DNA of 64,000 bases from Leisingera sp. ANG-M7 (GTDB taxonomy: Bacteria > Pseudomonadota > Alphaproteobacteria > Rhodobacterales > Rhodobacteraceae): NCBI RefSeq assembly GCF_000813965.1, contig NZ_JWLI01000011.1, positions 124,001 through 188,000 on the forward strand, written 5' to 3'. Shown piece after piece: positions 17,185-25,635 of the stretch. Positions within the stretch are counted from its first letter, which is position 1, and every line of letters starts with the position of its first letter. Below the pieces are notes generated by a model. It was not told the DNA's origin. It was given only the letters and a program-made list of their open reading frames with translations, and searched no databases. The translations under genes were made by a program, and so were the position numbers.

Positions 17185-17960
17185 GGCATTCCAACTCCTG
17201 GGTTGGAAAGAAAAGTCATCAAGGCACGGGACCAGACATCTAAAATCATCGGACTGCCAACCATCAGGATAAACAGCCCGAAGAAGGTGATGACCGGTGC
17301 CCCGACCATTGCCACCATCAGCTGAGGCATCGCCCGGTTAATTACACCAAGCGCTAGGTTGTAAATAACGGCAGTGATCACAAAGGGTGCTGCGAGCGTG
17401 AAGGCCATGGAAAAGCTCTCCGACACACGAAACACGCCCCATTCCGTCAGTCCGGCAGCGGCAGGGAACTGGCCGGCGGGAAACATTTGATAGGATCCGA
17501 TCAACAGTTCCGCAATGCGGACGTGAAGCCCCATCATGACCGCGAGGGTCACACCTGAAATCATCAGCACAGCCCCAAGGGCGGGCATAGGTTCAGCACC
17601 GATTCCGCCCAGAACCTGAGACAGAGAGGTGCTTTGCGCAGCCATCGTGCCAGCCGTCTGGAGCGCCAGAACAAACATTCGTGCACCCACGCCAATCGCC
17701 AAGCCGATGATCGCTTCAGTCACAGCAAACCGCGCATAATCCATTACCCCGTCCGGTTCAGGAAAGGGCGGCAGTGCGGGTGCCACCACAAAGGTAAATG
17801 CGACTGCAATCGCCAGTTTGACGCGGGTGGGAACATAAAGCTCCCCCATTGCGGGCAGCACTGAAACCATAGCCGACACCCGCAGGAAAACGATTGCAGC
17901 ATGCCAGAATCCTGCCCCTAACAGCAGCACCAGCTCCGGCGGCAGGAAATTCAGGTTCAT
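17181..17960 (-). CDS. fliR: Flagellar export gate protein FliR
   Basis: 259 residues from the ATG that overlaps the flhA stop (ATGA); a longer frame is a shadow of flhA. Six or so hydrophobic segments are visible (FWHAAIVFLRVSAMVSVLPA, AIAVAFTFVVAPALP, AIIGLAIGVGARMFVLALQ, PVITFFGLFILMVGSPMI). FliR completes the FliPQR export gate. It lies between flhA and flhB in a single operon. Confidence 0.95.
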   Translation of the reverse strand: MNLNFLPPELVLLLGAGFWHAAIVFLRVSAMVSVLPAMGELYVPTRVKLAIAVAFTFVVAPALPPFPEPDGVMDYARFAVTEAIIGLAIGVGARMFVLALQTAGTMAAQSTSLSQVLGGIGAEPMPALGAVLMISGVTLAVMMGLHVRIAELLIGSYQMFPAGQFPAAAGLTEWGVFRVSESFSMAFTLAAPFVITAVIYNLALGVINRAMPQLMVAMVGAPVITFFGLFILMVGSPMILDVWSRALMTFLSNPGVGMP

Positions 17961-20050
17961 GCTTGAACCATACCAACCAGGGCAGGCCGCGCTTCGAGTC
18001 CGATTTCCTCGAAGGACAGGACTGGATTTGTGATGCCGCGCGATTTCAGGATCGTTTTCAGATACCGGCGGCGGCGGGTGGATGTCACCACTGCAGCAAA
18101 CACCCCCTGATCCGTGATCGTCCCCAGCTTGTCGCTCAACCCGTCTGCAAGCCTGTTGAACAAATCGGGCGGCAAGGCGATATCCAGCCCGGCGCCTTGT
18201 GAATCGACTTGGTATGTCGAGAACTTGTCTTCCCACTCCGGTGCCAGCTGGATCAGAGGAATGGTGCCATCTTCGCGCTTCATTTCGGCGACCAGCTGGA
18301 ATCCAAGGCGCTGCCGCACATGTTCGCAGATCAACTCCGGCTGGGTGGTGTGCATCCGTGCTTCGGCAATCGATTCGAGGATCAGCGGCATGTTGCGGAT
18401 CGAAACCCGCTCTTCCAGAAGCAACCGCAGAACCGCGTGCAAGGTATCCATCGGCACTTTATCCGGCACCAACGCATCCAGCAGCTTGCGGTTTGCCTCA
18501 GCCCGGAAACCGTCTGAGAGCTGTGTCATCTCATCCAGCAGACGGCGCAGCGACTTGAGTGTCAGCAGGCGGGAGAAGTTCTGCTTGATGATTTCAAGAA
18601 GATGGGTTGCCAGAATTTCCGGCGGCGTGACAACTGTTGCGCCGGCCAGCGCGGCCTGTTCCTGCGACTTGGCAGAAATCCAGCGGGCCGGAGCCCCGTA
18701 AACCGGTTCAGTGACGTCTGTTCCGGGCGGTAGCGCATCGTGATTGTCCGGCATCAGTGCCAGAACCATTTCCGGATGCAATGTGCCGCGGACTTGCTCG
18801 ACACCTTGCACCTTGATCACGTAAGTACCCCGCTCCAGTTCATGCTGATCTGTCAGCCGGATTTCGGGCAGGATCAGGCCAAATGTGGTGGCAATATGAG
18901 ACCGCATATTGGCAATCCGCGCATCCAGCCCGGTACCAGCATCCAGTACCATGCTGACCAGATCTGGCGAGAACTCCAGATGCAGATCATCAAGATCCAG
19001 AATATCGCCCAACGGCCGGGATGCCGACGGATCTGAGGCTTCTTCGATCTTTTCCTCGATATCGGCTTCCGCATCGTCCCTTTTTTTCTTGGCCATCCGG
19101 AAGGCAGTGTAGCCCAGCACACCGCCGCCGGTTACGAAAGGCAGAAACGGCAGACCTGGAACCAAGGCAAACAGCACCATCAATACCGCAACTGTGATCA
19201 GCGCAGCCGGGTGACGGCCGAACTGATCGAACAGGGCAATATCTGTTGAACCGGTGGTGCCGCCGCGGGCCAGCAGCAATGCCGCCGCGATGGAAATGAT
19301 CACCGAAGGGATCTGAGATACCAAACCGTCGCCCACGGTCAGGATGGCATAGGTCTCAAACGCGCTGCCGACCGGCATGCCATGGACAAGGACGCCCATG
19401 ATCAGCCCCATCACCAGGTTCAGCAGCGTAATCAGCAGGCCTGCAACCGCGTCACCCTTGACGAACTTCGAGGCACCGTCCAGCGACCCGAAGAATGTGG
19501 TTTCCTGCTGATCGCGCTCCCGGCGTTCCTTGGCAGTCTGGTGATCGATGGCGCCTGCCGACATGTCAGCGTCAATTGCCAGCTGCTTGCCCGGCATCCC
19601 GTCCAGGGCAAAGCGCGCGCCCACTTCGGCCATCCGTGCAGCACCCTTGGTGATTACCATGAAGTTGACGATCAAAAGAACGCCAAACACCACAAGGCCC
19701 AGGAAAACGCTGCCGCCCATGACAAATTGGGCAAAGCCCTCAATCACACCTCCCGCCGCGTCAGTGCCAGTATGACCCTGCCCGATGATCAGTTTGGTCG
19801 AGGACACATTCAGCGACAGCCGCAGCATCAGCGACGCCAGGAGAATTGTTGGAAAGGAAGAAAAATCCAACGGCCGTTCGATGAAAAGCGTGATTGTAAA
19901 GATCAGGATGGCCAGTGCAAAAGAGGCTGCGAGGCCGACATCCAGAACCCAGGCTGGCATCGGCAGGATCATCATCACAATGATCGCCATCAGAGCCAGA
20001 GCCAAAAGCACGGTCGGACTGAAAAGTTGCTCTGTCGTCAGCTTAGGCAC
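17957..20050 (-). CDS. flhA: Flagellar export platform protein FlhA
   Basis: 697 residues, the family's usual length. Eight hydrophobic segments occupy the first 330 residues. The highly conserved cytoplasmic FHIPEP region is present (GARFALDGMPGKQLAIDADM). The cytoplasmic domain (about 360-697) carries the ring-forming region that receives chaperones and substrates (LLTLKSLRRLLDEMTQLSDG). First gene of the flhA-fliR-flhB-FliJ-like operon, with about 440 bases of non-coding sequence upstream for its promoter. Confidence 0.97.
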   Translation of the reverse strand: MPKLTTEQLFSPTVLLALALMAIIVMMILPMPAWVLDVGLAASFALAILIFTITLFIERPLDFSSFPTILLASLMLRLSLNVSSTKLIIGQGHTGTDAAGGVIEGFAQFVMGGSVFLGLVVFGVLLIVNFMVITKGAARMAEVGARFALDGMPGKQLAIDADMSAGAIDHQTAKERRERDQQETTFFGSLDGASKFVKGDAVAGLLITLLNLVMGLIMGVLVHGMPVGSAFETYAILTVGDGLVSQIPSVIISIAAALLLARGGTTGSTDIALFDQFGRHPAALITVAVLMVLFALVPGLPFLPFVTGGGVLGYTAFRMAKKKRDDAEADIEEKIEEASDPSASRPLGDILDLDDLHLEFSPDLVSMVLDAGTGLDARIANMRSHIATTFGLILPEIRLTDQHELERGTYVIKVQGVEQVRGTLHPEMVLALMPDNHDALPPGTDVTEPVYGAPARWISAKSQEQAALAGATVVTPPEILATHLLEIIKQNFSRLLTLKSLRRLLDEMTQLSDGFRAEANRKLLDALVPDKVPMDTLHAVLRLLLEERVSIRNMPLILESIAEARMHTTQPELICEHVRQRLGFQLVAEMKREDGTIPLIQLAPEWEDKFSTYQVDSQGAGLDIALPPDLFNRLADGLSDKLGTITDQGVFAAVVTSTRRRRYLKTILKSRGITNPVLSFEEIGLEARPALVGMVQA

Positions 20051-20493
20051 AGGTCACGCCTCGCTCGTTGAATTTCACGCTCGAGCTGCAGTGCCAGCCG
20101 CACAACCTCTTAAGCTGCCAGGCAGGTGTATAGACGGATCCGCATTTTTCCGGTGACACCTGCAGCAGAGCGGGAATCAGACTGGATAGCATTCGCATTT
20201 TTTTGAAATCAAACTCCCTCCCTCCGGCCGGCCGGAAGAACGGCACGATTTCTGTTGAAAGAAGTTTGACCAGCGCACGCGTGTTTACTTCGTCTCTGCA
20301 GCCTGCGGCCGCCGCGCGTTGAAACAGCCCAAGCGGGCCAAAGAATATATAGTTATCCGGCATTCTGCCCGTTCCAAATCAGGATTCACCCGTTTGTGAC
20401 GTTACCGGCAGGCGGTTGACAAAGTGTTATCAGAACCAGCACCGGCTGCCCCATGGAAGAGGCAGCCGGTGAAGCTTTGGTGCTGTGTTTGAT
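20051..20493. other. Intergenic region upstream of flhA
   Basis: About 440 bases between two minus-strand genes. It must hold the flhA promoter and the 3' end of the periplasmic motor gene. A 106-codon frame on the minus strand (20043-20363) overlaps the flhA start but shows no family pattern or ribosome site, so I do not call it. I found no convincing TTAA-N7-TTAA site here. Confidence 0.5.
20440..20471 (-). terminator. Terminator after the motA operon
   Basis: Perfect 11-base-pair stem (CACCGGCTGCC at 20440-20450 with GGCAGCCGGTG at 20461-20471), 10-base loop, 23 bases past the stop of the 829-residue protein gene. No long T run follows on the minus strand, so strength is uncertain. Confidence 0.55.
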
Positions 20494-22983
20494 TTACTGA
20501 TTACCAGCAGGCTGCGCGACACCCTTGCCGATTTGGCTCAGAAGATCGGCAATACCGCCCCGGGTTCCTTCGCTGCTTTCAACCAGCGCCCGGGCGTGGG
20601 CCAGCGGCGCCAGGCCCACAGGGTCCTGAACTGTCTCGCCGATCTGCGAGGTTACCGAAGCAACGGGTCCGAAAGATTCCGCAGCGTCTGTTCCGATTGC
20701 TTCGACTGCACCCAAGTTTTCAGAATGCCAGAAACCACGGGCGGCAGCATCTGCTTCATCTTCGGCCAAAAGATATTCCCCTGCCCGTCCGTATTCGCCA
20801 TTTCGCCACAGGGCTTGCGCCCGCATCCGGTTGGCTTCGGCCCCGTCAAGACCCATCAGCTCCACAAGAGCCCGGTGCGGTTTATCTAGGTCTAAGGCAG
20901 CTTCAGCCATCAGCAGGCGGCGGGTTTCGTCCTCCGATTCCAACGCGAGTTTGGTCAGCAATTCCTGAGCCTGGCTGGAAAAGCCAAGATTCAGCAGCCT
21001 GCGCGCCACCTGCGCTGCCACCGGCGCCGCCTCAGCCGGCGTTGCCTGCTTGGAAAACACCAGGGAATACTGAAGGAAAGTCACGTCATCGGCACGCTCT
21101 GTCAGAAGCTGCATCAGCGGCTCCATCGCCTCGGCCCGCGCAATCGGCCCGTCCCTGTCTGACACGCTCTTCAGTTCCTCGAACGCTTCGTGGAATTGCC
21201 CCATCAGCGCCAATGACGCGACCAGAGCGAGACGCAAATCCGCCCCCAGCTCAGTTTCCCGGTTTTCCAGCTCATAGGAGGCAATCAGATCCGGTACATC
21301 CGGTGACAAAGCCTTACGTTCCTTGACGCTGAGCGCAACCAAGTCAATCAATGCTGCAGGCGCGTTACCAGTCCGCTCGGCGACTTCGCTGGTAAGCTCC
21401 TCAGCCATTGTTTTGGTATCGCCTTCCAGTTCAGCAATTGCGGCTTCAGCCAGGTTAATTTCGGGAACTTCCTCCACTCCAGTCCGGTCCACCGATCGCA
21501 GCACGGCCTCGGCAACGTGATGATTGCCAGCTTCGGCAAACATTTTGCTGACCCTTGGACCAAGATGCACCCTCAAGTGCACCGGAAGCTTGGAAAACGC
21601 TTGCTGAATGGCATCCGAGTTAGCACTGCGCTTCACAGCACCATCAGCCAATGCCCCCCACAAGGCACTGTCTCCGTCACAGCGCTGCTGCCCGGAAAGC
21701 GCGTGGTTGACTGGCAGGGGTGTGCCGTCCATCAGCATTGCCAATGTATCCAGCAATGCCACTTCTGCACTTTCCTGCTGCTCTGGCGGCAGGAACGTCA
21801 TGATCGAACGGGCTTCGGCTCCAAAGCTAAAGTACAAGTAGAGCCGCGCAAGCGCCTGAACCGTTTCCGGGTTCACATCATCAAATTCCCGAACCAGCCC
21901 GCTGCGCAGCAGGGCCACTTGGTCTGAAAACGGGCTTTCATCTCCCCAGTCCTGAATGGCGACATCCCGGTCCTTCAGGCAATGCGAATCTTCACCATTG
22001 TCATCCATCAAGGCAGCGATCAGCCCGGTTTCCCGGTCAATTGCCGAGGTAACGGAGATATGGTCCAGCGGATCAAGCGGCCTGCCAGTCCCGCCAAGCG
22101 GATCCAACCCTGCTGACATTTCCCCGGGCGGAAGACCATCAAGCGTGACATTCAAAAGACCTTGGTTTGCAGCACGTCCTATTTGCTGCAGCAACCGGCG
22201 TTCGGATTCGCCAACCGCAGCCGCGCGCTCAGATTCGTCCATATCGAGCAGCAAGCCTGTTTCGGGGATCCTAGCTGGTGCGGCCTCTTCCGTGGCCTCC
22301 GTGTCAGGTTCCGGGGTCATTTTTTCTGCCCTGGTCTGACTGCCGAGAAGCGGCAGTTCCACGTCTTTCAGGTCCGGCGCGGCCCCCTCGGCAACGTCAG
22401 AATCGGTAGCTTTGCTTGCCCGCGGCGGACCCGTCTCTTCGCCCGGCAGCGCTGCCTGCCGGCGTTCCCGTTGTCCCGAAATCGCCGCTGCGAGTTCAAG
22501 CGCCAGGCGGGCATCTGCTGCAGCCGGCTGGGAGAACCCGAACCGGTAGCCCGTTTCTGGAGCCGGGGTCGTGAGCGGCAGAACGGATACCGCCGATCTG
22601 AACTGAGGTTTCGCAGCCGGTTTGCCGCCATCACGGATGTCGATCACCAGATATCCGTCTTTCTGGACGTAGGATGTAACGGTGCATTCGCATCCCAGCT
22701 GCAGGCGAAGAGGCTGACCCGGACCGTTTTGCGCCAATGATTGCAGCCGTGTCCGGGGAATCAGGTTAAAGACGCGCGACGTATCAAAAACAGCTTCGGG
22801 CGCAGCAATATTCACCGTTGCGGTGGTACCGCTTTGAGTCAGCGACCAGTCTGCCCCGTTTGGCAGCCGCATCACTAGGCGTGTGAACCCTTTGTGCTCG
22901 CCTGATCGGGTCACTATCGTCTGCGCGTGGACAGCACCCGATGTCAGCAGAAAAGCTGCGGTGGCAAATGCTCGCCAGATCAT
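20494..22983 (-). CDS. Large periplasmic motor-associated protein of unknown function
   Basis: 829 residues. A signal peptide is clear (MIWRAFATAAFLLTSGAVHA, cleavage before Gln). Residues about 21-120 form a beta-rich domain resembling AMIN domains (FTRLVMRLPNGADW, then a Cys-containing GCECTVTSYV and LVIDIRD). Residues 150-330 are acidic, Glu/Ala/Pro-rich and probably disordered. From about 340 to 800 the sequence is helical with TPR-like hairpins (VQALARLYLYFSFGAEARSI, LALVASLALMGQFHEAFEEL). The ATG overlaps the motA stop, so it is made with the stator. By position, export signal and helical repeats it could play the part of rhizobial MotC, a periplasmic MotB partner, but I see no direct similarity. 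Confidence 0.7.
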   Translation of the reverse strand: MIWRAFATAAFLLTSGAVHAQTIVTRSGEHKGFTRLVMRLPNGADWSLTQSGTTATVNIAAPEAVFDTSRVFNLIPRTRLQSLAQNGPGQPLRLQLGCECTVTSYVQKDGYLVIDIRDGGKPAAKPQFRSAVSVLPLTTPAPETGYRFGFSQPAAADARLALELAAAISGQRERRQAALPGEETGPPRASKATDSDVAEGAAPDLKDVELPLLGSQTRAEKMTPEPDTEATEEAAPARIPETGLLLDMDESERAAAVGESERRLLQQIGRAANQGLLNVTLDGLPPGEMSAGLDPLGGTGRPLDPLDHISVTSAIDRETGLIAALMDDNGEDSHCLKDRDVAIQDWGDESPFSDQVALLRSGLVREFDDVNPETVQALARLYLYFSFGAEARSIMTFLPPEQQESAEVALLDTLAMLMDGTPLPVNHALSGQQRCDGDSALWGALADGAVKRSANSDAIQQAFSKLPVHLRVHLGPRVSKMFAEAGNHHVAEAVLRSVDRTGVEEVPEINLAEAAIAELEGDTKTMAEELTSEVAERTGNAPAALIDLVALSVKERKALSPDVPDLIASYELENRETELGADLRLALVASLALMGQFHEAFEELKSVSDRDGPIARAEAMEPLMQLLTERADDVTFLQYSLVFSKQATPAEAAPVAAQVARRLLNLGFSSQAQELLTKLALESEDETRRLLMAEAALDLDKPHRALVELMGLDGAEANRMRAQALWRNGEYGRAGEYLLAEDEADAAARGFWHSENLGAVEAIGTDAAESFGPVASVTSQIGETVQDPVGLAPLAHARALVESSEGTRGGIADLLSQIGKGVAQPAGNQ

Positions 22984-23849
22984 GCTGCGTCCTGTTTCAC
23001 CGATTTGAGGGCTTCTTCAAGTTCCGAAAAGCCTGGACGGAAATGCGACGGAGTGTTCTGGCGGCCGACCTCGATGCAGATGGCCGCGGCGTGATTATGC
23101 AGGTTGGCTACCAGCACTTCGCGGATCAGCTGATAAAAGTGGGAATCCTCTTCGACCACGGCCTTCACCTTGCCCGCAAAAGGCGCAACCAGTCCATAGG
23201 ACAGGAAAACACCAAGGAAGGTACCAACCAGCGCGCCGCCAATCAGCTTGCCCAGAACTTCTGGCGGCTGGTCGATCGAACCCATGGTCTTGATCACACC
23301 CAGAACAGCCGCAACAATCCCCAGCGCGGGCAGGCCATCAGCCATGGTCTGCAGCGCGTGGCTGGAGTGCAGCGCGTGATGCAGGTTCGCCTCCATACGC
23401 TTTTCCAGCACCTCCTCGACCTGGTGCGGGTCATCATAATTCATCGAGGCCGAGCGCATGGTGTCGCAAATCAGGTTCACTGCTTCCTTGTCCCCCAGGA
23501 TCTTGGGATACTTGTTGAACACAGAAGAGTTTTCCGGATCCTCGATATGCTGCTCCACTTCAACCGGATTGGCCCTTGCGATGCGGATCAGCGCAAACAG
23601 CAGGCAAAGAAGATCGCGGTAATCATCCGGCTTCCATTTGGGGCCCTTGAACACCTTGCCAATGTCCTTGAGCGTGTGCTTCACGCCGCCCATGTCATTG
23701 GCAATGAGGAAGGCACCGACCGCAGCCCCGCCAATCATCATCATTTCAAACGGCAGCGACTTAAGGATGATCGCCATCTTGCCGCCGGCCAGAAGGTATC
23801 CGCCGAACACCATGGCAAAGATCACCACAATGCCTACAATCCCGATCAT
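22980..23849 (-). CDS. motA: Flagellar stator protein MotA
   Basis: 289 residues, typical of proteobacterial MotA. Four membrane segments are visible: two at the N-terminus (IGIVGIVVIFAMVFGGYLLA and MMMIGGAAVGAFLIAND) and two after the cytoplasmic loop (LGIVAAVLGVIKTMG and KLIGGALVGTFLGVFLSYGL). The charged loop between helices 2 and 3 contacts the rotor. Its partner motB lies apart at 34.4-35.2 kb. motA follows the motE-like gene by 78 bases and is coupled to the large periplasmic protein gene. Confidence 0.96.
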   Translation of the reverse strand: MIGIVGIVVIFAMVFGGYLLAGGKMAIILKSLPFEMMMIGGAAVGAFLIANDMGGVKHTLKDIGKVFKGPKWKPDDYRDLLCLLFALIRIARANPVEVEQHIEDPENSSVFNKYPKILGDKEAVNLICDTMRSASMNYDDPHQVEEVLEKRMEANLHHALHSSHALQTMADGLPALGIVAAVLGVIKTMGSIDQPPEVLGKLIGGALVGTFLGVFLSYGLVAPFAGKVKAVVEEDSHFYQLIREVLVANLHNHAAAICIEVGRQNTPSHFRPGFSELEEALKSVKQDAA

Positions 23850-23897
23850 AGGTGCACTCCGAATTCCGTTGGTTTTTATTAGTTTAGGCGAGTCTTC

Positions 23898-23912
23898 CTA
23901 AGGAAAGACTAA
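23898..23912. promoter_or_regulatory. Degenerate CtrA-like box (CTAA-N7-CTAA) upstream of motA
   Basis: CTAA at 23898-23901 and CTAA at 23909-23912 separated by 7 bases, about 50 bases upstream of the motA ATG. The stretch also forms an imperfect inverted repeat (AGTCTTCC / GGAAAGACT), so it may instead be an RNA hairpin between motE-like and motA. Two bases differ from the CtrA consensus. Confidence 0.3.
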
Positions 23913-23927
23913 GCCACCGCGCCCAAG

Positions 23928-24536
23928 TTATTCCTTGGGCACGGATCCGTTGCGTCCGGCCAGGACCACGCTGATCGTATAGGCTGCTTCGGGGCTGAGG
24001 CCTGCCATGATTCCTGCTGCCGCCTCTGGCTGCATCCGGGCCAGGAAACCCGCGGCAAATGCCGGGTCCATTTCCTCGAACAATGCTGAGGCTTCCTTGG
24101 GTTTCATCTGCTCATAAACCGTCGTCAGCCGGGATACATCCGCTTCCGTTGCCCCGTCAGCCAGTGCGAGAGTCGCACGCAGATTCTCTTCCGCCTGCTC
24201 CAACGCAGCCAGTTTCATATCAATCGCCTGATCGGCAATTTCCAGCGCCTTCATCCGGTCCTCGATCTCCGCCTCGCGGGCAGCCAAGACCTCTTCCCTC
24301 TGCTGAAATGCAGCCAGCATTGTCTGCAACTCTGCCGATGTCGGCATCGCGTCACGCTGCGGCTGCCCGTTATGCGCGGCATCTTCCTGGCCCGCCTCCT
24401 TGAGGCTCGCCACTTCACGCGCAATTGCAGGCCCTGCTTCAAGCCCCAGCCGCACCACGGCAGAGCCCATCAGCAGCAGCGCCAGCATCATCAGGGTGCC
24501 GCTGCGCCGGAATCGTTTGGTTTTCTTCGCCATCAC
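23928..24536 (-). CDS. MotE-like periplasmic/membrane chaperone (MgtE N-like domain)
   Basis: 202 residues with an N-terminal basic stretch and membrane anchor or signal (GTLMMLALLLMGSAVVRLGL). A coiled coil covers about 65-125 (LAAREAEIEDRMKALEIADQ). The C-terminal part (LTTVYEQMKPKEASALFEEM, then GFLARMQPEAAAGIMAGLSP) is the MgtE N-terminal-like motif found in MotE and related flagellar proteins. In rhizobia MotE is a periplasmic chaperone for MotC. Next to motA and the large periplasmic protein it fits that role. Starts inside the end of the upstream 149-residue gene. Confidence 0.75.
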   Translation of the reverse strand: MMAKKTKRFRRSGTLMMLALLLMGSAVVRLGLEAGPAIAREVASLKEAGQEDAAHNGQPQRDAMPTSAELQTMLAAFQQREEVLAAREAEIEDRMKALEIADQAIDMKLAALEQAEENLRATLALADGATEADVSRLTTVYEQMKPKEASALFEEMDPAFAAGFLARMQPEAAAGIMAGLSPEAAYTISVVLAGRNGSVPKE

Positions 24537-24982
24537 GCCACCCGATTCTGGCTGCGGTTGTGGCGCACAAACATCAATCCGGCGGACTTCGGTTCTTCCT
24601 GTGCCTCGGCAGCAGGCTGCGGGTCAGACTCATAGGCTGCTGCCAATGCCGCGTCTTCGGCAGCGGATGCCGCTGGCGCAGGGGCTGCAGCACCGGCCTC
24701 GGGCAGGTCGTGCATCGACGCCATCATCAGTTCCAGCCGCTGAGCCACAGATTCGGCCCGGCCGGTCAGCTGCTGCAGAGCCTTGCTGGACCCGTCAGAC
24801 ACCTGCTGGGCCGATTGCAGCGATTTGTTCAGGTCATCCACCTGTGCAGACAGAACGGCGACCGCTCCGCCGACACCTTTTTCCAGGTCATTGAACCGCT
24901 TCAGTCGGCGCGACAGCACCAGACAATAGAATCCGGCGCCCAGCGCTCCGGCCGCAAGCAGGATATCAGCAATTATGTCCAT
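24533..24982 (-). CDS. Membrane-anchored flagellar protein of unknown function
   Basis: 149 residues: one N-terminal membrane helix (DIIADILLAAGALGAGFYCL) followed by a coiled coil to about residue 90 (LEKGVGGAVAVLSAQVDDLN, SLQSAQQVSDGSSKALQQL) and a Pro/Ala/Glu-rich tail. It resembles the short membrane proteins often found beside fliL or fliM in alphaproteobacteria (DUF6468-type), though I recognise this from layout more than from sequence. Overlaps the motE-like gene by 4 bases and follows fliL by 9, so it is part of the fliL-motA operon. Confidence 0.6.
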   Translation of the reverse strand: MDIIADILLAAGALGAGFYCLVLSRRLKRFNDLEKGVGGAVAVLSAQVDDLNKSLQSAQQVSDGSSKALQQLTGRAESVAQRLELMMASMHDLPEAGAAAPAPAASAAEDAALAAAYESDPQPAAEAQEEPKSAGLMFVRHNRSQNRVA

Positions 24983-24991
24983 CCTGTCCTC

Positions 24992-25516
24992 CTAGTTCAG
25001 TACGAAATCCATAATCAGCAGATCACGCACCCGGCCCTGGCCGGTGGCAATATTGATCCGCCGCAGCATCTGTGCCCTCAGTTTCGGCAGCGCCATCGGA
25101 TCTGAAAGATCCTCCAGCTCCAATGCTCTCAGATAGCTGTTCAGGACATCGACAACCCGCGGGAGGACTCTTTCGACTTCAGCCTGGTGTGCCAGGCTGA
25201 CCTCTAGTTGCGCGCGGAACCTGAGATGCTTCAAACCGCTGGCTTTGCGCAGGGTAATCAGAATCGGGTCCATTTCGATGAAAGCAAGGTTGGCGATGTC
25301 ATTCGCCGTCTCACCTGTGTCCACGCCTTCTGGCGCCACTTCGGCCGCGGGCGCCGGTTCTGGCGCCGCTTTCTGACCAAAGGGAAGAAGGCCTGACTGT
25401 ACGGCAAAGAATCCACCGCCTGCCCCTGCCAGTGCCAGCACTGCCCCAATGATCAGGGGCAGTTTGCCTTTCTTGGCCGGGGTCTCTGCTTCGATATCTA
25501 CTGCAGCGTCTGTCAT
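24992..25516 (-). CDS. fliL: Flagellar basal-body protein FliL
   Basis: 174 residues with the ATG at 25516, which has an AGGGAT ribosome site; an in-frame start 33 bases upstream is possible. A membrane helix (LPLIIGAVLALAGAGGGFFA) follows a basic segment, then a Pro/Ala linker and the FliL domain (FIEMDPILITLRKASGLKHL, RFRAQLEVSL, GRVRDLLIMDFVLN). FliL rings the MotAB stator and modulates torque. First gene of the operon fliL, 149-residue protein, motE-like, motA and the large periplasmic protein, and divergent from fliF. Confidence 0.9.
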   Translation of the reverse strand: MTDAAVDIEAETPAKKGKLPLIIGAVLALAGAGGGFFAVQSGLLPFGQKAAPEPAPAAEVAPEGVDTGETANDIANLAFIEMDPILITLRKASGLKHLRFRAQLEVSLAHQAEVERVLPRVVDVLNSYLRALELEDLSDPMALPKLRAQMLRRINIATGQGRVRDLLIMDFVLN

Positions 25517-25562
25517 GGCTATCCCTAAAACGTCGTGCAGCTTCTTCATAACCTGCGAGGAA

Positions 25563-25577
25563 CTAACCGAATGTTAA
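25563..25577. promoter_or_regulatory. CtrA-like box (CTAA-N7-TTAA) between fliL and fliF
   Basis: CTAA at 25563-25566 and TTAA at 25574-25577 with 7 bases between, in the 119-base divergent region of fliL and fliF. One base differs from TTAA-N7-TTAA. Being central, it could control both operons, together about ten motility genes. Regulation is inferred. Confidence 0.5.
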
Positions 25578-25635
25578 GGCCGATCCGTCAAAACGGTTGC
25601 ATGCCGGAGAGAACGCCGGTGCGACGGAGGTTAAT

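Noticed and set aside
20043-20363. 106-codon minus-strand frame overlapping the flhA start
   Set aside because: No ribosome site, signal or family pattern; rich in Cys, Trp and Arg; it occupies the flhA promoter region.
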